Assembly (NCBI RefSeq): GCF_002368395.1
Contig: NZ_AP018254.1
Coordinates: forward strand, 62,001-126,000
Reading direction: 5' to 3'
Length of the DNA: 64,000 nucleotides
Origin: Calothrix sp. NIES-3974
GTDB taxonomy: Bacteria; Cyanobacteriota; Cyanobacteriia; Cyanobacteriales; Nostocaceae
The notes beneath the pieces were generated by a model. The model searched no databases. It was not told the origin of the DNA and saw only the letters and a program-made list of their open reading frames with translations. Of the stretch, positions 1-9,423 are shown piece by piece; position 1 is the first letter of the stretch, and each line of letters starts with the position of its first letter. A program made the translations under genes and the position numbers.

Positions 1-96
1 AATACACAACTTAAATTGGCAACAGCTTATTATTAAAGATGGTGAAGTTTTGTTTTAAAGGATGGCAAGATCACAAATGTATTCAGAAGCAGTATG

Positions 97-146
97 TATC
101 CTGTATTCTGTCAACCGTATTCTGTCTTCTGTATCCTGTATTCTAT
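97..146. repeat. Short degenerate direct repeats (TATCCTGTATTCT)
   Basis: The motif TATCCTGTATTCT occurs at about 97 and 131, with degenerate copies between. The same kind of tract recurs at 24325-24375, 37348-37370 and, on the other strand, 38780-38805. It resembles the short tandem repeats common between genes of filamentous cyanobacteria. The rest of the first 165 bases shows no gene. Confidence 0.6.
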
Positions 147-165
147 TCCTGATATATAAAAAAAT

Positions 166-657
166 ATGAAATACTGGTATCAAATTACTCGTAAGTCCCT
201 ATACCGTCTGAGTTTAGGATTATTAGTACCAGCAGTGATGATTGGTGCGATCGCAATGGAACCGAAATCAGAACCTGTCCATGCACAAACGGCAAATCAG
301 GGGAGACCCTTACAAATCAAGTCGGATATTCAAGAATACGACGCGAGAAACCAAATAGTCACAGCACGGGGTAATGTACAAATGCTGTATGCAGCAAGAG
401 GAATAAAAGCTACAGCTGCCCAAGCTCAATATTTTAGCCGAGAACGACAAATTGTGCTGAGTGGGAATGTTTATATTCTTCAAGCGGGAGGTAACAGTAT
501 TCGCGGTGAACGGGTGACATATTTGATTGACCAAGGTCGATTTATCGCTCAACCTCGGCAAAATCAACAAGTGGAATCGATTTATTTCGTGGATGATGCC
601 AATATTGCTCCCACTGGAAACAACACTCCCCCCCAAACACCCCAATTACGACGTTAA
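166..657 (+). CDS. lptA: LptA/OstA-like LPS transport protein
   Basis: This 163-residue protein has a hydrophobic N-terminus (about residues 10-31) ending near a VHAQ signal-peptidase-like site, so it is probably exported to the periplasm. The rest alternates short beta-type segments (DIQEYDARNQIVTARGNVQM, then a similar GNVYILQAGGNSIRGERVTY stretch), the pattern of the OstA/LptA beta-jellyroll fold. In other bacteria LptA bridges lipopolysaccharide from the inner to the outer membrane. An LptB ATPase follows after 22 bases and an LptF/G permease lies further on, which supports the role. The family is assigned from pattern and context; no LptC is seen here. Confidence 0.85.
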   Translation: MKYWYQITRKSLYRLSLGLLVPAVMIGAIAMEPKSEPVHAQTANQGRPLQIKSDIQEYDARNQIVTARGNVQMLYAARGIKATAAQAQYFSRERQIVLSGNVYILQAGGNSIRGERVTYLIDQGRFIAQPRQNQQVESIYFVDDANIAPTGNNTPPQTPQLRR

Positions 658-679
658 CTTTGAAGATAAACAGTGAACC

Positions 680-1408
680 GTGAAGATTGTTTTAGAAAAT
701 ATTCAAAAATCCTACGGTAAAAGGGTAATTGTCAACCGCGTCAATGTTTGTGTTGGTCAGGGGGAGGTGGTTGGCTTACTCGGTCCCAATGGGGCGGGGA
801 AAACCACCACCTTTTATATTACCACCGGGTTAGAAAAACCTGACCAGGGAAGGGTGTGGTTAGATAATCTGGATATTACCTCCCTACCGATGCATCGACG
901 AGCAAGACTAGGAATTGGTTATCTTGCTCAAGAAGCTAGCGTTTTTCGGCAGTTGACCGTGCGGGATAATTTACTATTGGTGATGGAGCAAACCCAGGTT
1001 CCGCGGTGGGAATGGGCTATGCGGATGGATAATTTATTGCGGGAATTCCGCTTAGAAAAGGTGGCTAATAGTAAGGGAATACAGCTATCCGGAGGAGAAA
1101 GACGACGTACCGAATTAGCGAGAGCTTTAGCTGCTGGTCGCGAAGGTCCAAAATTTTTGTTGCTGGATGAACCCTTTGCTGGGGTTGATCCGATTGCGGT
1201 GGCCGAAATTCAGCAAATAGTGGATAAATTACGCGATCGCAATATGGGTATTCTCATTACTGACCACAATGTGCGGGAAACTTTAGCCATCACAGACCGC
1301 GCTTATATCATGCGGGAAGGACAAATTCTTGCATCCGGTGGTGCTGACGAACTGTATGCTAATCCCCTTGTGCGTCAGTACTATTTAGGTGATAATTTCC
1401 AAGCTTAA
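680..1408 (+). CDS. lptB: LPS export ABC transporter ATPase LptB
   Basis: A 242-residue ABC ATPase starting with GTG. Walker A is GPNGAGKTTT (residues 35-44), the signature is LSGGERRR, Walker B is FLLLDEPFAGVDP and the switch histidine lies in ITDHN. Length and the FAGVDPIAVAEIQ stretch after Walker B are typical of LptB (YhbG), the cytoplasmic ATPase that drives lipopolysaccharide extraction from the inner membrane through LptF/G. It lies 22 bases after the LptA-like gene and is probably co-transcribed with it; the permease gene follows after a 409-base spacer. Confidence 0.93.
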   Translation: MKIVLENIQKSYGKRVIVNRVNVCVGQGEVVGLLGPNGAGKTTTFYITTGLEKPDQGRVWLDNLDITSLPMHRRARLGIGYLAQEASVFRQLTVRDNLLLVMEQTQVPRWEWAMRMDNLLREFRLEKVANSKGIQLSGGERRRTELARALAAGREGPKFLLLDEPFAGVDPIAVAEIQQIVDKLRDRNMGILITDHNVRETLAITDRAYIMREGQILASGGADELYANPLVRQYYLGDNFQA

Positions 1409-1817
1409 TCTGGGAAGAGGGAGTAGAGACGACTCGGTGGGTCATCTTACGACTCGGTGGGTCGTCTTTCAGGGAGTGGGAAAATCAACTACTTCCCAGA
1501 TTGCTATACTGGGAACGGTTGGTTTTTCGTGATGATTTTTTTAATTTTTATTTAATATTTGAATTTTATATATACCAAAAAGGGTGAGAAATTAGACTTT
1601 CCAAATTCCCCTGGGATTATTTGATATAGCTAACCGCTTGCAGTAACATCAACCACCAATACTGAGAACTGTGAATTGAATCTGATACCCATTAAGGAGG
1701 AGTAATAATTCGGTCAAGACAAAATTTATGACCCTGAATACCTTTTATTTATTTTATTCACTTTATTTATTTTCTCATTTTCTCTAACTTTCCCACTTCA
1801 GCTCACACCAAATTTCA
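1409..1817. other. Intergenic spacer with a duplicated motif
   Basis: No gene is seen. GACTCGGTGGGTC occurs twice in tandem (about 1430 and 1451), next to GTAGAGACGAC and GTCGTCT. This is a degenerate copy of the GAGACG/CGTCTC hairpin family found across the window. The remainder is AT-rich. Confidence 0.5.
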
Positions 1818-2987
1818 ATGGCAAAGTTCAAGTCGCTATATACCCTTAACTCCCTAATTCCCTTCTCGCGAATGGATCGATATTTATTACGCGAGTTACT
1901 CCCACCTTTTTTATTCGGTGTCGGTGCATTTGCTTCCCTGGTTTTGGCAATCGATAGTTTAATGGAATTAATGCGTAAGCTAGTGGAATCTGGTTTACCT
2001 ATTGGTGTAGCAGTTAAAGTCGTGTTTTTGCAACTGCCGAAAAGTGTGGTATTTGCCTTTCCCATGTCCACACTGCTAGCAACTTTGATGACCTATAGTA
2101 AACTCTCTAGCGAAAGCGAATTAATTGCTTTACGTAGTTGTGGTGTTAGTGTTTACCGCATGGTCGTGACGGCGGTGATGTTAAGTTTAATGGTTACGGG
2201 GTTAACGTTTGTTTTTAATGAACAAATTGTTCCTGCGGCTAATTTTGAAGCTGCGACAACTTTGGATGCAGCTTTAAAATCAGAGCGACCAAGTTTTAAA
2301 AGGGAAAATATTTATTATCCCGAATATCGGCAATTTCGCGATGAACAAGGTAATAAACAAAGGATTCTTACCCGTCTATTTTATGCTGACCAATTTGATG
2401 GTCAACGGATGAAAGGTTTAACAATTATTGACCGCTCCCAGGAAGGTTTAAATCAGATTATTGTTGCGGAGTCCGGTGAGTGGAACCCTACGGAAAATAT
2501 TTGGGATTTCTATAATGGTACAGCCTATCTTGTGTCTCCAGATCGTTCCTATCGCAATATCGTTCGCTTCCAACATCAAAAAGTAGAATTACCCTCCGCA
2601 CCTCTAGATTTAGCCCAGCGTAGTCGTGATTATGAAGAAATGAATATTGCCCAATCCCTGGAGCAGTTAGAATTGGAAAGGTTAGCTGGTGACGAACAAA
2701 AAATTCGCAAACTCAAGGTAAGGATTCAGCAAAAAATGGCCCTTCCCTTTGCTTGTTTGGTATTTGGTTTAGTGGGTTCCGCAGTGGGAACAATTCCCCA
2801 AAGAACTGGGAGAGCAGCTAGTTTTGGTTTAAGTTTGGTGGTAATTTTTACTTACTATTTAGCTTTAGTCACCACCCGTGCTTTGGGTGATGGGGGTATA
2901 CTTTCCCCGATTGTTGCTGCTTGGAGTCCAAATGTATTTGGGTTAACTGCTGGATTGTTTTTATTGGTGAGAATTGCGAATCGGTGA
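1818..2987 (+). CDS. LptF/LptG-family LPS export permease
   Basis: A 389-residue YjgP/YjgQ-family membrane protein. Three hydrophobic segments lie in the N-terminal third (LLPPFLFGVGAFASLVLAI, then VVFLQLP...FPMSTLLATL, then MVVTAVMLSLMVTGLTFVF). A soluble beta-rich middle follows (about 130-290), and the C-terminal third is hydrophobic again (MALPFACLVFGLVGSAVG to GLTAGLFLLVRI). This is the 3+3 helix layout of LptF/LptG, the inner-membrane partners of LptB. The GLVGSAVGTIPQRTGRAASFG loop also fits. Cyanobacteria commonly have a single such permease, so F versus G is left open. An internal ATG at 1872 (MDRYLLREL) is an alternative start. Confidence 0.9.
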   Translation: MAKFKSLYTLNSLIPFSRMDRYLLRELLPPFLFGVGAFASLVLAIDSLMELMRKLVESGLPIGVAVKVVFLQLPKSVVFAFPMSTLLATLMTYSKLSSESELIALRSCGVSVYRMVVTAVMLSLMVTGLTFVFNEQIVPAANFEAATTLDAALKSERPSFKRENIYYPEYRQFRDEQGNKQRILTRLFYADQFDGQRMKGLTIIDRSQEGLNQIIVAESGEWNPTENIWDFYNGTAYLVSPDRSYRNIVRFQHQKVELPSAPLDLAQRSRDYEEMNIAQSLEQLELERLAGDEQKIRKLKVRIQQKMALPFACLVFGLVGSAVGTIPQRTGRAASFGLSLVVIFTYYLALVTTRALGDGGILSPIVAAWSPNVFGLTAGLFLLVRIANR

Positions 2988-3267
2988 TTTTCAAGGGGTA
3001 GGGAGTAGTTTTAACCCATCAATTCTACTTTTCATTGGTTCCCAAAAATTACAGATGCAAGGTTTTGCTGCGAAGTTTTTTCTTACTCCCTACCTGTACA
3101 AATAATTTTCCAAATCAAAGCGGATTCCTATATTCAGGATTGAAACTAAAAATGAATATTTTTTTTATCTCAAACCGATGTCAAAATGTTGGCGACACAT
3201 TTAGAAGATGAGAGGTAGCAATGCTATGTCTCTACAAAATTTGTATAGTCTTCCCAAATAATTCCTA

Positions 3268-5763
3268 TTAGGAATTGGAAAATTTTCCCATCCCTCCCAT
3301 AAAGACTAACCAAACCATAACAACAATCCAGTGGATGAAAACGATTGTCCAGAGGGAACCAGTGAGTGCGTAGGTGATGGTGCAGGTGATTCCTAATAAT
3401 GTTGCTAAACTGAAAAATATCGGGTGAGAAAATATCGCTCTAGCTGCTAAAGATAAATATTTAGCGGTGATTTGATGATAAATAATAAATAAAAATAAAC
3501 CGAAAATCCCCCACATTCCCCATATATACCAGTTGGTGGTTTCGATGGGGTGGGGTAGTAATAAAACTCGAAAAAATAGCTCTTCTAATAAAGCTGGTAA
3601 AAAGAGACAACGTAGACTAAGTAGAAGTTTTTGTAGCCAATTCCCTGACCAATATTGAAGGTGGAGAAAGTTAAATTTAAAACCGATGGGAATGGTGATA
3701 ACAGAGAAAAAGATTAACGCGATCGCAACAATTCCCAAGTCCCTGGTTGTCGGAATTAATAGGGAGGCTAACAAACGATTGAGAAGAACTGGTAAGGGGG
3801 AAATATCGGTTTGTGGTATTTTAATTTGTCCAAAAAATACCGTTGGTGCGAGGGGTTTGATGGTTGATTGCCAACCACCCACCTGATTGGTACGGAGGAA
3901 TTGGAGGGTGGCTCCCTGTTGCAGAAATATACGGGCAATGTCATCATGGGATTGACGGGGCATCATTGTTCGCCATGTGGTCAAACCAGCCCAGATACTG
4001 CCATCGCGAAAGGGTTGAATGTCTTCTCCCCTACCCGTACCTGCAAGCATACTTGCTTGACTTTGCCAATCTGCACGGATAATTCCTAGGGGTGTGAGTT
4101 GTTGTTCTAGGGATTGACCTAATTGGACTAGCTGTTGGAAGCGTTGAGTTTGCGGGTGGTCAGGATTGGTTTGTAACCAGGTTTGAATTTGGGGGTTGGT
4201 AGCGATTTGCTGTTTAATCACCTGAATGGTGGCATATAGTGCTTGATTAGAATCTTGAACACAGGAAGTTGCTGGTGATACCGTTGCTCCCCCCGTACCA
4301 TCACCTGTACGATAACGGGCGATCGCAATTTGTAATTGTTTTTGGAATTCTTGGATGGGTGAGAGTTTCACTCCGTCAAAATCGTAATCTTGGGTGACTG
4401 GTGCAAATTTAATCAGAACATCGGAGACGGGACGGGTATGTAACCATCCGTGTTGTAGATTTCCCATGTAATAATCCCAGTTGTGGATTCCGGAGATAAT
4501 TCCATCGGGATTATGGGCATAGATTTGATAATATTTAATATCAAAACGTAACTTATTGGTAAATTCATCCCGAATCACCTCAGCAATCCCAAAGGCAAAG
4601 TGTCCAGTAATAGTTTCCACTACCCCCAAGGGTTCGGCTTTTTCTCCCCCAATTCCTCCAAATAGGTGCAGAACAATGGCTTTATCACCTTCTTGCCAAG
4701 TAGTTGCGGATTGGTCGTCGGGTAAAACCAGGACTGTATTTAATTTTCCTTTTTGATTAGGAGTATTGCGCCAATTGAGGTGTTTAATATAATTAATGCC
4801 TGCTTCCGTACCGACAATGGTTTGCCGGGGTGAAAGAGCAAACAAAGTAGCAGGTACGATCGCTCTAGCAACAAAAATATTATTGACATCCTTAGCTCCG
4901 TAGATATACCAGCCATCCGTACCCCCAGGGGATTTTTCTATCTGTCGAGGTGTGGAAGGAGCGAATCCCCTGGTATCGATGGTTTGTTGGGGTATGCGGA
5001 TGATTTCTGTAGTTCCGTCAAATTTTTGGGAGGTGGGGTTGTAATGTTGAACAAGAAAGTATTCCGGGGATGGCTTTTGATGGGATTTAGCAGAATTCTG
5101 GAAAACTGGTGATGGAACAGGTTTAATAATTTTGACTAAACCATAAAATCTTGCTGCTACTAAAACAGGTTCACTATCAATTTCTAAGATGGGTGTGTTC
5201 GTTTTCGACTCTGCATCCTGAATTACAACCGTATTTCCCCTGAAAGCGACAATTGCATCATCCAGGGGATTTGCACCAGCAAGGGAACGTAATACCCCCA
5301 CATTTCGCACCTGATTTAATCGGGAAGGGTGAATAATTCCCTGTTGTTGACTTTGAATTACCGACTCTGAGAAATTAATATCCCTCCTCACCCCTTGTAA
5401 ATAGGTCTCCAAATCCGGATTTTTTTGCCATTGCAACCGCACCACCTTCCCCACTAAACCGCTTGCAGACCCTGGAGCAGATTCCACCTCCATCCACACC
5501 CAATCCAAACCATCCCCTAATTCTTCCCTTGTGGGGAGAATCAAACGACCAACCCAGTCAGCAACAGGTTTATAATGGGAACCAGGATTTTGATTCAGGG
5601 GATAAAAACCAGATTGATTAAAATCCCTAGCAATATGTACAGCGTAATTACTTTGCTTGGCTTGCGATCGCGCTACACTCACAGACAACAACCAAATTAG
5701 CAAAATAGTCAGCAAAATGAGTATGCTAAATCGCAGCGATGGTTTTCGAGTTACAGGAAACAC
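3268..5763 (-). CDS. Large protein with C-terminal CPBP intramembrane protease domain
   Basis: An 831-residue protein starting with GTG. Residues about 12-33 form an N-terminal membrane segment, followed by about 600 residues of soluble sequence I cannot assign. Several hydrophobic segments follow from about residue 660. The C-terminus carries the CPBP (Abi/Rce1-type) motifs EELFFR (E727, E728, R732), FIIYH (H763) and FIHW (H811), which form the active site of this glutamate/histidine intramembrane protease family. Substrate is unknown. The usual CPBP domain is about 200-250 residues, so this is a fusion with a large sensor or substrate-binding part, probably on the outer face of the membrane. 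Transcription is opposite to the flanking genes. Confidence 0.8.
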   Translation of the reverse strand: MFPVTRKPSLRFSILILLTILLIWLLSVSVARSQAKQSNYAVHIARDFNQSGFYPLNQNPGSHYKPVADWVGRLILPTREELGDGLDWVWMEVESAPGSASGLVGKVVRLQWQKNPDLETYLQGVRRDINFSESVIQSQQQGIIHPSRLNQVRNVGVLRSLAGANPLDDAIVAFRGNTVVIQDAESKTNTPILEIDSEPVLVAARFYGLVKIIKPVPSPVFQNSAKSHQKPSPEYFLVQHYNPTSQKFDGTTEIIRIPQQTIDTRGFAPSTPRQIEKSPGGTDGWYIYGAKDVNNIFVARAIVPATLFALSPRQTIVGTEAGINYIKHLNWRNTPNQKGKLNTVLVLPDDQSATTWQEGDKAIVLHLFGGIGGEKAEPLGVVETITGHFAFGIAEVIRDEFTNKLRFDIKYYQIYAHNPDGIISGIHNWDYYMGNLQHGWLHTRPVSDVLIKFAPVTQDYDFDGVKLSPIQEFQKQLQIAIARYRTGDGTGGATVSPATSCVQDSNQALYATIQVIKQQIATNPQIQTWLQTNPDHPQTQRFQQLVQLGQSLEQQLTPLGIIRADWQSQASMLAGTGRGEDIQPFRDGSIWAGLTTWRTMMPRQSHDDIARIFLQQGATLQFLRTNQVGGWQSTIKPLAPTVFFGQIKIPQTDISPLPVLLNRLLASLLIPTTRDLGIVAIALIFFSVITIPIGFKFNFLHLQYWSGNWLQKLLLSLRCLFLPALLEELFFRVLLLPHPIETTNWYIWGMWGIFGLFLFIIYHQITAKYLSLAARAIFSHPIFFSLATLLGITCTITYALTGSLWTIVFIHWIVVMVWLVFMGGMGKFSNS

Positions 5764-6188
5764 AGTAGATAGGAGTAGGTAGTAGGTAGTAGAGACGTAA
5801 CATGTTACGTCTTCAGTTAGTACAGAGACATAACCATGTTACGTCTTCAGTTAGTACAGAGACATAACATGTTAAATCTACTAGACAGGGATTTCCAATC
5901 CCCTTGTGGACAGCAAAGTAGTTGAGTAATACCAATTATTTAAAATTAGGCAATAGTATAGAATCGACAAAATCCTTACTATATCTAGCTTTTTGAATTG
6001 CGTAGCTTACTTCTCCCCAAGGGTATCTAGGTAAACGCGTAGCAGCTTGCCTTATACTATTACGAATTAGTTCCCTGTCTCCTCCCCTCACAAACACGAA
6101 ACCAGAAAATTTACAAATCCACCCGGTTTTTTCCTTATTGATAGAAATATATAGTTGCAGAAAGTCTAGAATTTATTTTGAGGCAGTC
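5764..6188. repeat. Spacer with tandem GAGACATAACATGTTA palindromes
   Basis: Between about 5789 and 5880 a unit containing AGAGACRTAACATGTTA(CGTCT) is present three times, separated by TCAGTTAGTAC. Each unit is nearly self-complementary. The rest of the spacer has degenerate GCGTAGC-type repeats (about 5999-6055). No promoter is clear. The small photosystem gene psbZ, often found before ribH in cyanobacteria, is not here. Confidence 0.65.
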
Positions 6189-6758
6189 ATGGCAGTTTTC
6201 GAGGGAAACTTTACTTCCAGTCAATCACTACGGTTTGCCCTGGTTATTGGTCGTTTTAATGATTTAATCACCACAAAATTACTCGAAGCGTGTCAAGATT
6301 GTTTAAAGCGCCACGGCGTTGATGTCAATCCCCACGGTCAACAGGTAGATTATGTCTGGGTTCCCGGTAGCTTTGAAATTCCCCTAGTTGCGCGTCAACT
6401 AGCCCTTTCCCAAAAATACGACGCAATCATTTGTCTGGGTGCGGTGATTCGCGGACAAACACCCCATTTTGATTACGTATCGGCGGAAGTTTCCAAGGGA
6501 ATTGCAGCAGCGAGCTTTCAGACAGGGGTTCCTGTTGTCTTTGGTGTCCTCACCACAGATACCATGCAACAAGCCCTAGAAAGGGCTGGAATTAAAGGTA
6601 ATCACGGTTGGGATTATGCCATGACCGCCTTGGAAATGGCAACCCTCATGCGGCAAATCCGTAAAGGTATGGGTAATAATGCATACCCCAATCCCCAATC
6701 CCTCCCAGCATCCTTTACTGCTAATTACGACTCGATTGCAACTGAGTCAAAAGAGTAA
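6189..6758 (+). CDS. ribH: 6,7-dimethyl-8-ribityllumazine synthase
   Basis: Lumazine synthase condenses 5-amino-6-ribitylaminouracil with 3,4-dihydroxy-2-butanone 4-phosphate, the penultimate step of riboflavin synthesis. Family blocks are clear: [10 protein letters not shown] near the N-terminus, [32 protein letters not shown], then [23 protein letters not shown] chose the ATG at 6189 (MAVFEGNF) because the frame upstream (17 more residues from 6138) does not look like the family. The protein has 189 residues, with a tail of about 20 residues beyond the usual end. It stands alone, with repeat-rich spacers on both sides. Confidence 0.95.
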   Translation: MAVFEGNFTSSQSLRFALVIGRFNDLITTKLLEACQDCLKRHGVDVNPHGQQVDYVWVPGSFEIPLVARQLALSQKYDAIICLGAVIRGQTPHFDYVSAEVSKGIAAASFQTGVPVVFGVLTTDTMQQALERAGIKGNHGWDYAMTALEMATLMRQIRKGMGNNAYPNPQSLPASFTANYDSIATESKE

Positions 6759-6827
6759 TACGATTTTGGATTGTGAAAGATTTGCTGTATAACCTTGTTA
6801 TATCGAAATCTGCCTCAATCATTTTTA

Positions 6828-6996
6828 GGTATTGCTGAATTTGGGCATGAATTATATTTGTTTAGGTTTTGTATTAAAACCAAAATCACCGTAGAGACGC
6901 GATATATACCGTAGAGACGCGATATATACCGTAGAGACGCGATATATCGCGTCTCTACACAATGTCCAATTTTCAATTCATATTTTTAGCAACGCC
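6828..6996. repeat. Family A inverted-repeat element with triplicated hairpin arm
   Basis: The ends are inverted: GGTATTGCTGAATT at the left and a degenerate AGCAACGCC at the right. Inside, ACCGTAGAGACGCGATATAT is repeated three times in tandem (6891-6950), and the last copy reads on into CGCGTCTCTAC, making a perfect 28-bp palindrome. The left arm includes GGTTTTGTATTAAAACC. Other family copies lie at 8812, 11288, 28788 and 49663. Confidence 0.8.
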
Positions 6997-7084
6997 TTTC
7001 AAATATCCAGTAAATACGACCCGTAGACGCGCTAAACGCGGCTTCTCCTAGAGTAGTCGCTTCTTCTGTCTCCTGTACTCTCAA

Positions 7085-8812
7085 ATGAATTTTCGTAATG
7101 TCAACGAAGTTTGGGGATATGTCTTTGCGGAAGTGTTGTTTCGGTTGGGTTTGCGAACTGTGGTGATTTGTCCTGGGTCGCGTTCCACTCCGTTAACGAT
7201 GGCTTTCGCTGGACATCCGCAAATCGAGGCTATTCCTGTGTTAGATGAACGTTCTGGGGCTTTTTTGGCTTTAGGACGGGGTTTAGTGACGGGTGTACCA
7301 ACAGCTGTGGTTTGTACTTCGGGAACCGCGGGAGCTAATTTTTATCCTGCGGTGATTGAAGCGTCTGAAAGTCGGGTTCCGCTGTTGTTATTAACTGCTG
7401 ACCGTCCCCCGGAATTACGGTTTTGTCATTCTGGACAAACCATTGATCAAGTAAAATTGTTCGGTAATTATCCGAATTGGTATGGGGAGTTAAATATCCC
7501 AGGGGTTGACCGGGAGAATCTCACCTGTTTACGTCAGACGTTGGTTTATGCTTGGGAAAGGTGTTTATTGCCGATTCCGGGGGTGGTACATTTAAATGTT
7601 CCCTTCCGTGACCCCTTAGCACCCGTTGGAGATGGGGTGGATTTAAGAGGGGTGGAAAAGGTTTTAGATGATGACTTTTTTCAGCATTTAAATTTACAGG
7701 ATGTTCCCGTTAACTTTCCTACTAAATTACCCCTATCTGTAGTTGGGGAGTGGAAAAAAGTTCAGCGAGGTATAATTATTGCCGGAGTAGCGCGTCCCCA
7801 ACATCCGGAACAATATTGCCAAGCGATCGCGGGTTTTTCTCGATTTCTGAATTTTCCGGTTTTAGCTGAGGGTTTGTCTCCAGTTCGCAATCACGCAGAT
7901 TTGTTTGATCATCTAGTTTGTAGCTACGATTCAATTCTCCGTCGTCCCGATTTTGCCAATTCGTTAGTTCCAGATGTGGTGATTCAGGTTGGTGAGTTAC
8001 CAACTAGTAAGGTGTTGCGTGGATGGTTACAAAAACATCAATGTCGAACCTGGGTAATTGACCCAACCTATCACAATTTAGATGCTTTACATAATCCCAC
8101 CACCCATTTACGAATTCATGTAGAGGAGATTGCATTACCAGATATCGACACAGATAATTCGGGTGCTGATAACTTTGATTACCAACAAAAATGGTTAGAA
8201 TTAGAGTTCAAAACTCAGCAACATCTTCAGCAAATTATCTCCCAAACCACAGATTTATTTGCAGGAAAAGCCCCTTGGTTACTATCCCAATATTTACCAC
8301 CAAACACAAATATTTTTATTGCCAATAGTATGGCTGTGCGGGATGTGGAGTTTTTTTGGCAACCGAATTCCAGCCGCTTGCGACCCTTTTTTAATCGCGG
8401 TGCTAATGGGATTGACGGGACTTTATCCACAGCTTTAGGTGTTGCTCACCGTCAATCCAGCAGTGTGTTATTAACTGGTGATTTAGCCCTATTACACGAT
8501 ACCAATGGGTTTTTAATTCGCCACCAATTTATTGGTCATCTGACAATTATTTTGATTAACAATAACGGTGGAGGTATTTTTGAAATGCTACCTATTTCCC
8601 AATTCGACCCCCCCTTTACCGATTATTTTCTCACCCCGCAACAAATTGATTTTTCCCTACTTTGTCAAACCTACGGGGTCGAGTATCACCTCATTACATC
8701 TTGGTCAGATTTTCAAACCAAATTAAACCCTTTACCAACCCAAGGAATACGTGTGTTAGAGTTACCCACTAATGGTAAATTTGATGCAAATTGGCGCAGG
8801 GAATATTTATAG
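7085..8812 (+). CDS. menD: SEPHCHC synthase MenD
   Basis: A 575-residue thiamine-diphosphate enzyme that joins isochorismate and 2-oxoglutarate, the first committed step toward phylloquinone, the photosystem I quinone. The N-terminus (FAEVLFRLGLRTVVICPGSRSTPL) and the DERSGAFLALG block, with the catalytic glutamate, are typical. The ThDP-binding motif is GDLALLHDTNGFL...NNNGGGIFEMLP. The length is normal. The TAG stop shares its last base with the start of a family A hairpin (8812), so the 3' end of the gene touches a repeat that could act as terminator. Confidence 0.96.
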   Translation: MNFRNVNEVWGYVFAEVLFRLGLRTVVICPGSRSTPLTMAFAGHPQIEAIPVLDERSGAFLALGRGLVTGVPTAVVCTSGTAGANFYPAVIEASESRVPLLLLTADRPPELRFCHSGQTIDQVKLFGNYPNWYGELNIPGVDRENLTCLRQTLVYAWERCLLPIPGVVHLNVPFRDPLAPVGDGVDLRGVEKVLDDDFFQHLNLQDVPVNFPTKLPLSVVGEWKKVQRGIIIAGVARPQHPEQYCQAIAGFSRFLNFPVLAEGLSPVRNHADLFDHLVCSYDSILRRPDFANSLVPDVVIQVGELPTSKVLRGWLQKHQCRTWVIDPTYHNLDALHNPTTHLRIHVEEIALPDIDTDNSGADNFDYQQKWLELEFKTQQHLQQIISQTTDLFAGKAPWLLSQYLPPNTNIFIANSMAVRDVEFFWQPNSSRLRPFFNRGANGIDGTLSTALGVAHRQSSSVLLTGDLALLHDTNGFLIRHQFIGHLTIILINNNGGGIFEMLPISQFDPPFTDYFLTPQQIDFSLLCQTYGVEYHLITSWSDFQTKLNPLPTQGIRVLELPTNGKFDANWRREYL

Positions 8813-8886
8813 TAGAGACGTTGCAATGCAACGTCTCTACATTACGATTAATTTTGGTTTTAATCATGTTCAAATTCAGCAACACC
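8812..8886. repeat. Family A element, right half, starting in the menD stop codon
   Basis: GTAGAGACGTTGCAA followed by TGCAACGTCTCTAC forms a near-perfect 29-base hairpin (8812-8840). The conserved right arm of family A follows, ending ATTCAGCAACACC. The left arm is missing, because the hairpin begins in the final base of the menD stop codon. The region up to 9138 has no gene that I can support. Confidence 0.75.
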
Positions 8887-9138
8887 GGAAACGCTACACA
8901 TCACAAGAGGTTTTCAATTCAAAACCCTATTTAGGATATATATCTGTTGATAGAACACAAATAATCTCCAGAGTTAATTCCAACTATAACACTGACCCCT
9001 TGAGATAATCCATCTTGGTTCTCTGGGTAGAGCAAATAATCTCCTGACTGCCTTTACTATAAGCTTAATTGCAATCGGAAAACAAGAAAAACTAAAGTTT
9101 TCAGCTTAAGTGCAAGTTCAAGAAAGGAGAAATAAATT

Positions 9139-9417
9139 ATGGATATCATCGCTTGGTTAGTGTTAGGTTTAATTGCTGGTGCATTGGCTAAATTATTTTA
9201 TCCCGGTCGTCAGGGTGGTGGCATTATCTCCACAATCGCTCTCGGTATTTTTGGAGCTTTAATTGGTGGTTATTTAGGTCAAGTTCTGTTTGGAAGTGGC
9301 GCTGCGGCGGCAGCTTCAGCTGGGGCATTGTCCCTTGGTAGTATCTTTTTCGCCGTTTTAGGTGCGATGTTACTCATCTTTATTTGGGGTTTATTAACCC
9401 GTCGGACTACAGTTTAA
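9139..9417 (+). CDS. GlsB/YeaQ/YmgE-family membrane protein
   Basis: A 92-residue protein with three hydrophobic segments: IIAWLVLGLIAGALAKL, a glycine-rich IISTIALGIFGALIGGYLG, and SIFFAVLGAMLLIFIWGLL. The PGRQGGG loop between the first two is typical of this transglycosylase-associated/stress-response family. Function is not established; several members respond to envelope or general stress. A good ribosome site (AGAAAGGAG, about 9121) precedes the ATG. It is the first of three stress-type genes ahead of a two-component pair. Confidence 0.85.
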   Translation: MDIIAWLVLGLIAGALAKLFYPGRQGGGIISTIALGIFGALIGGYLGQVLFGSGAAAAASAGALSLGSIFFAVLGAMLLIFIWGLLTRRTTV

Positions 9418-9423
9418 TGGTAT

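Noticed and set aside
6891-6958. Tandem repeat as a possible CRISPR array
   Set aside because: Units are directly adjacent with no spacers, and no cas gene is present. The same goes for the coding repeats at 41553 and the low-complexity tract at 39218.
8772-9008. 78-residue plus-strand frame overlapping the end of menD
   Set aside because: It runs through the menD end and a family A repeat in another frame and lacks protein-like features.
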